Virus record (IMG/VR): IMGVR_UViG_3300025818_000247
Coordinates: 1-20,719 of that record
DNA from: a virus
DNA: 20,719 bases
Reading direction: 5' to 3' (one strand)
A model generated the notes under the pieces. That model saw nothing but the letters and a program-made list of their open reading frames with translations. It was not told where the DNA came from and searched no databases. How positions within the stretch are numbered: position 1 is the first letter of the stretch; each line of letters opens with the position of its first letter. The translations under genes and the position numbers were made by a program. Shown here piece after piece: positions 1 through 7,228 of the stretch.

Positions 1-249
1 CTACTCCGTTGGTCGCGCTGCGTAGGCAGCCTTAACCGCGTCAGTAAATACAGTGCCAGCGATAGCTTGTACGTCAGCGTCTTCGGCTGCTACATCAGCG
101 TCAGGGGCTAATGTGTAGCGATGAAAAGTGCGGCTGATCTCTGTGCCATCCTCTGAGATGATAGTCGCTTGGCGTACTTGCACCACAGACCAATCACCTT
201 GATTGATAACCTCGATCTTGTCGTTCACTTGGGTTTTTGTAAGTGCCAT
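1..249 (-). CDS. Conserved phage protein, 82 aa, unknown function
   Basis: This complete 82-residue reading frame ends in TAG at the very edge of the window. It has a strong ribosome binding site, AAGGAG, seven bases before ATG. It is small and soluble, with no signal peptide or membrane segment. The first half (KIEVINQGDWSVVQVRQATI, residues 12-31) looks beta-rich, and the C-terminal part is acidic and alanine-rich (VAAEDADVQAIA). I recall similar short proteins next to fibre genes in marine phages, but I cannot name a family. It follows the fibre gene in the same direction, 48 bases downstream, so it is probably a late gene and perhaps a minor virion or fibre-related protein. No function is assigned. 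Confidence 0.75.
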   Translation of the reverse strand: MALTKTQVNDKIEVINQGDWSVVQVRQATIISEDGTEISRTFHRYTLAPDADVAAEDADVQAIAGTVFTDAVKAAYAARPTE

Positions 250-297
250 CGTTTATCTCCTTATGGCTTGGACTGTCCGACCTGATGTCCAATCAGG

Positions 298-1323
298 TTA
301 TGATGTTCTGTAAATTAAAGAACCTTGAGCAACAAAAGTATTTGAAACATCGGCAGTCTGTAAATATGTATTAGATGTAGCACTAGTTCCACTTACTTTA
401 GTAAACCAACCAGCGGCTGCATTACCTCCACCCAATTCTATACTTAATCCACTTACAGCATTATTAAGATTTTGAAACACATTAATTATACCAGAACCAG
501 CATCAACACCAGTGTGATTAAAAGGTAATCCTTTAATCAATGTGTAATTTCCTGTAATACTTCCTATATTTGTTAATGCTACACGAAACACAGCATAAAC
601 CATATTTCCTATTTTTGTGTAGTGTCCTACTTGACCACTATACCCAGAAACCTCGGTGCCACTCAAATCTGTAATGGTCGGCGTCCAAGTCCCCTTCTCA
701 TAGTCGTCCAGCGTATTGTTCGCATTGTAAACGCCAGCAGCGGTGCCAAGGGTGATGCCTGCGGGGACGATGAGATGGCCTGATGGGTCGAGGCGCATAC
801 GCTCGGTGCGGTTGTTGCTAGTCGAAGTGGCAAACAAAAGAGACCCGTCAACGGCACCTGCGGTATTTGTGTTAATTAAGCCGCCGATATAACCGTATTC
901 AATTTGCACATCTGAAGCGTTGTTGAGGGCAAATTGAATACCGTTTCCGCTGCCTACCGTATTCGTAGGTCTGTAAAAACCAACGCCGCCATATGTAGGG
1001 CTAACCGCCGTGCTGTCTGCGGTGAAAAAAGCAGGTAAAGCACCCTTTACATCAAGCCTATACGATGCATTAGGACTGCTTGTTCCAATCCCCACATTAT
1101 TGGACGCCGCATCCACAAACAGCGTGTTGGTGTCCACGGTGAGGTTGCCAGAGAAACTCCCAGTCGTTCCACTGATAGCCGCAGGGGTGCTGCCGCCGAT
1201 CACAGTGCCGTCGATGGTGCCGCCGTTGATGTCTGCAGACGCTGCCGTTAAGTCGCCCTCAACGTCCACATCCTTGAAGGTTGGGTTGCGGCCAAAAATA
1301 CCGCCTTGCTGTCGAATTGTCAT
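298..1323 (-). CDS. Tail fibre-like protein (second receptor-binding candidate)
   Basis: This 341-residue protein has the look of a phage fibre. Residues 1-60 are Gly/Thr/Ser repeats (FKDVDVEGDLTAASADINGG, then GTIDGTVIGGSTPAAI). A motif frequent in phage fibres, NNVGIGTSSPNASYRLDVKG, lies at 75-94, and a second one, NTLDDYEKGTWTPTI, at 203-217. Residues 218-341 are beta-rich and probably form the distal tip. It presumably binds a host surface structure; no enzymatic motif is visible. The start has a strong site, GGAG, seven bases upstream. The gene sits just after a tail-assembly-chaperone-like gene, the usual partner of such fibres. GC content falls from about 56% (positions 661-840) to about 35% (301-660) right after the WTPTI motif, which suggests that the tip was exchanged. 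The fibre role is well supported by pattern; the attachment point and receptor are unknown. Confidence 0.75.
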   Translation of the reverse strand: MTIRQQGGIFGRNPTFKDVDVEGDLTAASADINGGTIDGTVIGGSTPAAISGTTGSFSGNLTVDTNTLFVDAASNNVGIGTSSPNASYRLDVKGALPAFFTADSTAVSPTYGGVGFYRPTNTVGSGNGIQFALNNASDVQIEYGYIGGLINTNTAGAVDGSLLFATSTSNNRTERMRLDPSGHLIVPAGITLGTAAGVYNANNTLDDYEKGTWTPTITDLSGTEVSGYSGQVGHYTKIGNMVYAVFRVALTNIGSITGNYTLIKGLPFNHTGVDAGSGIINVFQNLNNAVSGLSIELGGGNAAAGWFTKVSGTSATSNTYLQTADVSNTFVAQGSLIYRTS

Positions 1324-1335
1324 CTGACCTCTCCT

Positions 1336-1548
1336 TTATTTTGGCGGGCTAACTGGGAATGAAACATCAAACCAATTTTCCACATTCTCTGGAATGTTAG
1401 ATGGCAAATCTCTCAACTCTGTGCGATAAGCAGCCCAAGCAGCTTTTTGCTCACTCGCCAGAGGAGAGTCAGACATCTGGGTCCAGTCAGATTGCTTTAG
1501 TAATTGATCTCGCTGATGCCTAACTTGAGAAAGATTTAAGTCATCCAT
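1336..1548 (-). CDS. Phage tail assembly chaperone-like protein (Phage_tail_APC type)
   Basis: This 70-residue protein carries the signature of the small domain often found next to or fused to phage tail fibre proteins: RDQLLKQSDWTQMSDSPLAS at residues 13-32, then KAAWAAYRTELRDLPSN, and a short tail (WFDVSFPVSPPK). Members of this family (Pfam Phage_tail_APC, as I recall it) are thought to help fibre folding or attachment. The SDWTQ and AWAxYRxxLRDLP blocks are both intact. The start has AAGG eight bases upstream. It lies between the spike (12 bases away) and the fibre-like gene (12 bases away), which fits a role in maturing one or both. It could instead be a minor structural part, as in phages where the same domain is the C-terminus of a fibre. 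Confidence 0.8.
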   Translation of the reverse strand: MDDLNLSQVRHQRDQLLKQSDWTQMSDSPLASEQKAAWAAYRTELRDLPSNIPENVENWFDVSFPVSPPK

Positions 1549-1559
1549 TTTCTTTTCCT

Positions 1560-3860
1560 TTACTGGGTTACATGATATTTAATATCATAAACACCAATCC
1601 GATGTTGTGCTGCGTCAGCGCCGTTTGTAACCGACAAGACCAAGGCTGTTGATACTGGGCTGGTTAAATTAGCTCCAAGCGACTGAGTTCCTTTTGAAAC
1701 TCCATTAACAAAAAACTCAACTTCGTTTAATTTGTTAATAACTTTAAGCGAAGTTGCAAGGCCAGCAGATATATTTGTTGACAAATCTAGAACAGTTAGA
1801 GACCCAAAGTTGTCGCACACAATTCCTTTGAGTGCGTTATTATCAATTCTAAATCCAAACGCTCTTGCTGATGGATCAGCCGCAGTAATTTGGTTGGAAA
1901 ACCTAATCCAAGTTTTTCCATTTGCGGTTCCAGAAGCAATGTTGCTAACAATAAATTCAATTTCGCAAACTTTGCCATAGTCATAGGTGGCTTGGCCTAG
2001 ACCAAGACTTGAGGCTATAATTGTTGACGCTATGGCTGTTGAACCTGCTGTTGCGCCAGAGTTGACAATAATTCCAGTGCCCTCACTTGTCACTGATCCT
2101 GTTCCCGTTACAGCAGTTGTCCATATATCAATGGCGCAAGGAACACTTCCAGAGCGTTGCTTTGCTTGGTCAACTAAAAATGTATTTTCATAATGATTGT
2201 AATTATTAAGCGTAGGCTCATAAAAATTGCTTGGAAGGTTGCCAAACGTATTGGTCGAAGAATAAGTAGCACCACCGCCTCCTGCCGGATTAAGGCCCAA
2301 AGCACCCAAATGAATGTCGTTTACAACTGCACTGTTAGCAAATTTTACAAACTTATTTCCAACATTAAGCAAATTAGCTTCCAAAAATACCCCTACAGCA
2401 TATTTCATTCTGATTGGGATGTAATCCTCGGTGCTGGCGGGATTGTTTCCGTTAAAGTAACAGCCAGTAATAGAGACACCAACAACATAGGATGATGCGC
2501 CGATGTAGATGTCGTAGTATTCTCCCGCACCGCCAATGGTTTTATTTTCCTCAAAATAGCAGCCGTTAAAACTTAATCCACCACCAGCAGTATCAATATA
2601 AAGGCCGCCACCGAAGCACGACTCAAACGTTGTCCCTGTAAACGAAATTCCGTTTAAAGCATACGCCCAAATCCCTTGCGCCTTAATGCTTGAAATATAG
2701 CAACCAGCAACTGTGCCTCCGTTCCACCCAGAAAAGGTTGGCACGTCGTTGTATATTCCGTAATAGCAACTACCAATTTGGCAATCAATAACATCTAAGA
2801 CAATGCTGTCTTTTACATAAATGCCGCCGCCGCCAGAACCAGTGTAACCCCAACCTGAAATTATACATCCAATAATTGAGGCTCGGCTGGATTTTACTAC
2901 TTCAATACCCCATCCGGTTGTGTTTGCATTTTGCCCCAAAATTGACAAATCCCTAACGACCGTGTTGTTGGAGCCTGTTAAGGATGGACCTTGCGGCAGC
3001 TTAAGGGCACTGGTGTCTGCGGTAACTTGTCGAATTTTGCTGGCACGCCAGCCAGCCCCGAACAGCGTCATTCTTTCAAGGCTAGTCATATCCAAAGCAC
3101 TACTTATGACATAATCGCCTTCTGGAAAGAAAATAGCTGAGCCTAAAGAAGCGGCGTTTAAACACGCCTGAATAGCCGTTGTGTCATCCGTCACGCCATC
3201 ACCAGTTGCACCAAAGTCTTTGACCGATACAACCTCGCGCAACTTTGCTTGCACGGTAGTTTGCTCCGCGCCGGACCCTGCGGGGTCGTAAAAGATGCTT
3301 GCCGCGTTGTTTCCAGTTGCGTTTACAAACGAAGAAACTGCCGCGTCGAATTGAGCCAAGGTATTTGTTGAGGTGGTAACACCGCCGTCATTTGTGAAAC
3401 CAAGAACCTTGTTTGATCGAGCAGCAGCGGCTGGCAGTACGTTGTCGCCAGTGAAGCTATCGTAAACCGGGAACTTAATCGAGCGATCAACGCGCTCGTC
3501 GATCTGCTGCTCAAAGATAATGTTACTGTCGAGTTGCTCGTTGAGGCTAGATGCAAGCAAGTCACCGGCAGTCACAAAGTCTGTCGTGCGCTCAATGTCT
3601 CTAGCGCCGATAATGATGATCGTGTCACTGGCCGTTGGCGTTGACGGCACGTTGCCGCCAGTGATGATGTTGACGCTGCCAGTGCCGTTGGCGTTAATGG
3701 TTACAGTGTAATCGCTAGAGAGCGTCAGCGCGGTCTGGTTGAAATAGACCCCAACATCAGTTTGGTCGATGATCTCAAACGAGAACGCATATGGCCCTAG
3801 ACCGGCAGAGCCAGTGTAAACCACGCGGCGCGTAATTGCGTTAATGTTATAGTCAGCCAT
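1560..3860 (-). CDS. Tail spike with T7 gp17-type N-terminus and pectate-lyase-like beta-helix
   Basis: This 766-residue protein is the main receptor-binding candidate. Residues 1 to about 150 match the T7 tail-fibre attachment domain: RRVVYTGSAGLGPYAFSFEI near the start, then VYFN, DYTV and IIIIGARDIERTTDF, followed by the conserved stretch around SLNEQLDSNIIFEQQIDERVD. Residues 211-250 (VSVKDFGATGDGVTDDTTAI, then FFPEGDYVI) are the classic start of a pectate-lyase-superfamily right-handed beta-helix. The helix continues to about 520 with repeated short strands and many Gly, Cys and Tyr. Residues 560-766 look like a separate beta-sandwich, possibly carbohydrate-binding (NEVEFFVNGVSKG resembles LamG-type domains). 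Such spikes usually bind or cut host polysaccharide; catalytic residues cannot be assigned by eye. The start has GAGG seven bases before ATG. The 3' portion is AT-rich compared with the N-terminal region. Confidence 0.85.
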   Translation of the reverse strand: MADYNINAITRRVVYTGSAGLGPYAFSFEIIDQTDVGVYFNQTALTLSSDYTVTINANGTGSVNIITGGNVPSTPTASDTIIIIGARDIERTTDFVTAGDLLASSLNEQLDSNIIFEQQIDERVDRSIKFPVYDSFTGDNVLPAAAARSNKVLGFTNDGGVTTSTNTLAQFDAAVSSFVNATGNNAASIFYDPAGSGAEQTTVQAKLREVVSVKDFGATGDGVTDDTTAIQACLNAASLGSAIFFPEGDYVISSALDMTSLERMTLFGAGWRASKIRQVTADTSALKLPQGPSLTGSNNTVVRDLSILGQNANTTGWGIEVVKSSRASIIGCIISGWGYTGSGGGGIYVKDSIVLDVIDCQIGSCYYGIYNDVPTFSGWNGGTVAGCYISSIKAQGIWAYALNGISFTGTTFESCFGGGLYIDTAGGGLSFNGCYFEENKTIGGAGEYYDIYIGASSYVVGVSITGCYFNGNNPASTEDYIPIRMKYAVGVFLEANLLNVGNKFVKFANSAVVNDIHLGALGLNPAGGGGATYSSTNTFGNLPSNFYEPTLNNYNHYENTFLVDQAKQRSGSVPCAIDIWTTAVTGTGSVTSEGTGIIVNSGATAGSTAIASTIIASSLGLGQATYDYGKVCEIEFIVSNIASGTANGKTWIRFSNQITAADPSARAFGFRIDNNALKGIVCDNFGSLTVLDLSTNISAGLATSLKVINKLNEVEFFVNGVSKGTQSLGANLTSPVSTALVLSVTNGADAAQHRIGVYDIKYHVTQ

Positions 3861-3900
3861 ATGTTTGCCTCATCTCAATGCTGGGATTATACCTTATTAT

Positions 3901-6900
3901 TTAACGTCCGTATAGATTAGCCTTTTCCTGATTTCTGGCTATCTTTGCGGCAGTATCTGGATACATAATTTCTGCGCCGTCATCTGATTGCATAGTGTAA
4001 TTTACAAGGCCGGTGTCTTTGTCCTTGATAGTCTTGCCAAACATTTTGTTGCGCGCCCTAGCGCGGTAATCAGCGACTACTTGATCTACGTCATTTTGCA
4101 GCGATCCTAGAGGCGGGCTAATGCCCAAAGCCTCTGCATCATTAATGCGATCATTGATTGCTTGCAAAATAGCCTCATCCATTGTCATGCCGGTAACAGG
4201 ATCAGGGTCTTGCTGTAGCTTTAAATACATATCCTGTTGCTCTGCTGGTATGCGCACACCACCTATTGTAAAATTAGGCTCTCCAATGCCGTGGTTTATA
4301 GCTGCCAACATTTCAGAAACCTCGTCACGTTTACCCTTTGCCATAGCCAATGGCATCCAAGAGTAGTCCTTGTCGTACTCAATTGGATTTCCACGCGCGT
4401 CACGCTTTGGCGGGAGCTTGTTTGATTTAGTAGGCACACGGCTCATCACTTTATTGTAAGCCTCAAAGAACGCCCTGATGCCGGGTTGTGTCGCGTCAAC
4501 ACCCAGAACGTCATCAGCCCATTCAACTTGGCTTTGATTAATAGCCGTGTTACTCAATGCAGGATCAAGGATGCGCTCAATTTTTCCAACAATTGCACTG
4601 TTAGCTAAACCAACAATAGGCGTTCCAGCTATGGCTACATTACCAACCTGACGCACATACGCATCAAACATAGCCACGGCCTTGTCGCCAAAGTCTGTCT
4701 GCCTCTGGTTAAGGATGCGCATCAATTCGTTTACTGACTGCATCGCTGGCATATTAGTTGAATATTCAGCAAGCGAGGCCATCATCGCGTCAAACATAAT
4801 CTCAGCCTGAGTATCATCAGGATCATAAGCGCGATATTTCTGGGCGTCTGCAAATGCCGCACCAAGTAATAGCGGGATTGTCACCGGCTCCATTCTCTTT
4901 AGCGACACAAATGTACTGCCCTCAAACGTGCCGGTTCCACGCATTGCCGTGCCAGCGCCCATAATATTATTAAGGCGCGCAATGTTAGCGTCTGACATTT
5001 CTTCGTTGTCAAAACGCATACTAAACTCTTGCCACTTCATGCTCTTGAGGTTATTGCGCTCCTCTGTGTCTGCCGGGCCTGCACCAGTAAGCCGCCCATT
5101 GTGAGCCAGAAAATATGAACCAAGACCCAAGCTGCCACCAACAACCATACGGCTTATAGCAAGGTCACGGTGACGGCCACCTTTTTCCCACTCGCTATAA
5201 AAACGCGGAGACATAAAGTTAAGAACAGGCACACGCGCGGCACCCTCAACGGCTAGATTTGTGACTGACTTACTAAACAACATAATCGGCTTCACCAAAG
5301 GCCAATTCATCATTTTGAGCGCGCCGTGGTATGTCCTACCAAGTGCAGACTGTCTGTCAATGTCTGCCATCAATGTGGCTTGTTTGCGAAACGACTGCAC
5401 ACTAGCCTCTACCTCTGCCGGGCGCTCAGTCAAAAACTTATTAACCGCCTCTTGGGAAGATGCAAGCGCCTCATCTGCTGATGCGCCATCAGCCAATTTC
5501 TTGTCGTAAATGGTAGCACCGTAACGCCACGCCTGCTCGTGCAATTCCATACGTTGCGCAATGCCGCCAAAGAACTGATCACCAGCCCCAAGCGCGCGCA
5601 TAGGTATTGAATAGAGAGAGCCAAGACTATCTAAGACGCGGCCTGCTAATGTGTTCTTTAGCTCTGGTGTGCGCGCCACTTCTTTGCCCAGCATCATAAC
5701 AGGCGTGTTGCTAAAGTAAGCGGATGATATGGGGTTGCGCGGCGCGTCCTTGGTTGCCCCTGTCTTTGCGCCCTTTGCCATCATTGACCAGCCATCCATC
5801 AGGCCATTATAAAAGGCTGACGTTCTGGCATAAATGTCTTGGCCGTAATACTGATCTGGCTTGTATTCCTTGCCAAGAACTTTAGCGAGGCGCTGTCTTA
5901 CCTTGCCAACAGGAATAGCAACGGCGCGCTCTGGCACGTCCATAAACAGCGTCAAGCCGTTTGCTGTAGCGTTAAATATATGCGTTTCCCAGTTAGTCAA
6001 GAATGTAGACTGAGCCGCATAAATCATACTGTCATATGTTTTGCGTAAAAGCCCAACTTCCAATATTTTGTTTTTGGCGGCGCGGTTTTCTTGTTGCAGA
6101 TAATTGTCAGCCAAGGCGCGCAATTGCTGATCACCACCAACGCCATCAAGCACGGCGCGAATATCAAGCGCTGGCAAGTTGCGCTCACGCGCGCCCTTAA
6201 ATACATTCATGCTGCGCGCCACATCGCGCTTTGCGCCTTTTAGTTCTGCCAATACAATTTCATGTTGCGCCAGTGCTTCGCGCAACTCAAACTTGCCGAG
6301 GTCAGTCAAAAGCCCAGATGAGGCCTGCGCCATCAACTCGTCAACCTTCTGCGCGCTAACGTCATGCAACGCTTGCAGCCCTGCAAGCTGCGTGGCTAAT
6401 TGGTTGTTGCCGACCTTGCTTTGCATTGGTATGCCGCGAAACATTGCGTCTAATGTTTTCTTTGGAACACCAGAAGAAAAAGCGCGCTTGTAAAGGCTCT
6501 CAACTGTTTGCGATTGATAGTCAGGCTCGGTATCGCCAGCCACGGCCTTGACTGTGGCAGCGAGGCTGTCACTGTCATAGAAGCGCGTATTCACTGGCCC
6601 AGCTTCAATGCCCTCTGCAACTTGCGCCTTAGTAGGCGATGGCACTTGACGCGCACCGCCCATAGCTTCCTGACGCTCTGCCATAACCTCTTCGACACGC
6701 TCTTCGCTAACTGGTGCCGGTTTCTTGATTGGCGGCACAATTTGCGGCTCAATCTTCTCGACTGGCGGTTCTGGCATTTGAATGTCTGGGTCAACAACGT
6801 CAACCGGCTTTGTTATTTCTTCTGTTACTTTATAGTCAGGGTCAACGCGCGCGCCGCGCTTTGTTAGCGGCTCAAGGATCTGACCGGCAACTTGACGCCC

Positions 6901-7017
6901 TGCTGACCTAGCAAAGCCAGCAGGCTGGATGCCATCATCAGTCAGATCAGGCTCTGCTGTTTGTTTTGAAAGCTGGTCGAGTTCGTCAGCTAAATCTCTT
7001 GGGCCGCGTATTGGCAT
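3901..7017 (-). CDS. Large internal virion (ejection) protein, gp16-like position
   Basis: This is the largest gene, 1038 residues. It is last in the ejection cluster and directly before the spike, the place and approximate size of T7 gp16 (about 1300 residues). Residues 20-140 are disordered, rich in Pro/Glu/Val (PDIQMPEPPVEKIEPQIVPP). The rest is mainly helical with several amphipathic or hydrophobic helices, for example NGLTLFMDVPERAVAIPVG (353-371), MVVGGSLGLGSYFLAHNG (624-641) and VTIPLLLGAAFADA (712-725). Blocks typical of large phage internal proteins are present: LTNWETHIFNATANGL (340-355), GAGDQFFGGIAQRMELHEQA (477-496) and FSKSVTNLAVEGAARVP (581-597). Unlike T7 gp16, I find no lytic transglycosylase domain in it. 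The likely role is to help form the channel that carries DNA across the host envelope. The start has AGGA six bases upstream. Function is inferred from order, size and composition. Confidence 0.65.
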   Translation of the reverse strand: MPIRGPRDLADELDQLSKQTAEPDLTDDGIQPAGFARSAGRQVAGQILEPLTKRGARVDPDYKVTEEITKPVDVVDPDIQMPEPPVEKIEPQIVPPIKKPAPVSEERVEEVMAERQEAMGGARQVPSPTKAQVAEGIEAGPVNTRFYDSDSLAATVKAVAGDTEPDYQSQTVESLYKRAFSSGVPKKTLDAMFRGIPMQSKVGNNQLATQLAGLQALHDVSAQKVDELMAQASSGLLTDLGKFELREALAQHEIVLAELKGAKRDVARSMNVFKGARERNLPALDIRAVLDGVGGDQQLRALADNYLQQENRAAKNKILEVGLLRKTYDSMIYAAQSTFLTNWETHIFNATANGLTLFMDVPERAVAIPVGKVRQRLAKVLGKEYKPDQYYGQDIYARTSAFYNGLMDGWSMMAKGAKTGATKDAPRNPISSAYFSNTPVMMLGKEVARTPELKNTLAGRVLDSLGSLYSIPMRALGAGDQFFGGIAQRMELHEQAWRYGATIYDKKLADGASADEALASSQEAVNKFLTERPAEVEASVQSFRKQATLMADIDRQSALGRTYHGALKMMNWPLVKPIMLFSKSVTNLAVEGAARVPVLNFMSPRFYSEWEKGGRHRDLAISRMVVGGSLGLGSYFLAHNGRLTGAGPADTEERNNLKSMKWQEFSMRFDNEEMSDANIARLNNIMGAGTAMRGTGTFEGSTFVSLKRMEPVTIPLLLGAAFADAQKYRAYDPDDTQAEIMFDAMMASLAEYSTNMPAMQSVNELMRILNQRQTDFGDKAVAMFDAYVRQVGNVAIAGTPIVGLANSAIVGKIERILDPALSNTAINQSQVEWADDVLGVDATQPGIRAFFEAYNKVMSRVPTKSNKLPPKRDARGNPIEYDKDYSWMPLAMAKGKRDEVSEMLAAINHGIGEPNFTIGGVRIPAEQQDMYLKLQQDPDPVTGMTMDEAILQAINDRINDAEALGISPPLGSLQNDVDQVVADYRARARNKMFGKTIKDKDTGLVNYTMQSDDGAEIMYPDTAAKIARNQEKANLYGR

Positions 7018-7027
7018 TATTTATCCT

Positions 7028-7228
7028 TTACTTGCGAAACTGCTCTGGCAGTTCAAGCTCTTCTTCTGCGCTTAACTCTTTTGGAGCTTCGCCAAAATAA
7101 GCAATATCCAAATAGTTTTTTCTATTCAGCGGTATTTTGTACTTGCTCATCAACTGCACCACTGGGTCGCTGCCAAGTTGGGGGGTTGATGCCGCCTGCT
7201 CGTTGCTCAACTGCATTTCTTGCCTCAT
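7028..7228 (-). CDS. Small phage protein, 66 aa, overlapping the end of the 742-aa ejection protein
   Basis: This short frame starts inside the 742-residue gene and runs 94 bases past its stop, so 107 bases are read in two frames. The ATG at 7228 has an AAGGTGAGG ribosome binding site nine bases upstream, which supports this start. The protein is hydrophilic; its second half (MSKYKIPLNRKNYLDIAYFG, residues 27-46, then an acidic LSAEEELELPEQ) looks like a conserved small domain of a type I recall from marine phages. A shorter product beginning at the second candidate ATG (7150) is possible, but no good ribosome binding site precedes it. The stop is 10 bases before the 1038-residue gene. Another explanation is that this frame is the C-terminus of the upstream protein, joined by a +1 frameshift at the C run in 7180-7185. 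Function unknown. Confidence 0.65.
   Translation of the reverse strand: MRQEMQLSNEQAASTPQLGSDPVVQLMSKYKIPLNRKNYLDIAYFGEAPKELSAEEELELPEQFRK

Noticed and set aside
281-297. Short inverted repeat (CCTGAT, five-base loop, ATCAGG) right after the fibre-like gene
   Set aside because: The stem is only six base pairs and no T tract follows on the minus strand, so it does not qualify as a terminator. It may have no function.
1010-1327. 105-codon frame on the plus strand opposite the fibre-like gene
   Set aside because: Its hydrophobic product is the reverse reading of the Gly/Thr-rich fibre repeats. The minus-strand protein has recognisable fibre motifs.
3886-3891. TATAAT on the minus strand between the 1038-residue gene and the spike gene
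   Set aside because: A perfect -10 sequence, but no acceptable -35 element 16 to 18 bases upstream and no extended -10 TG. The gap is AT-rich, so chance is likely.
6508-6867. 119-codon open frame on the plus strand
   Set aside because: It is antisense to the 5' part of the 1038-residue ejection gene. No protein pattern is recognisable, and all supported genes are on the other strand.
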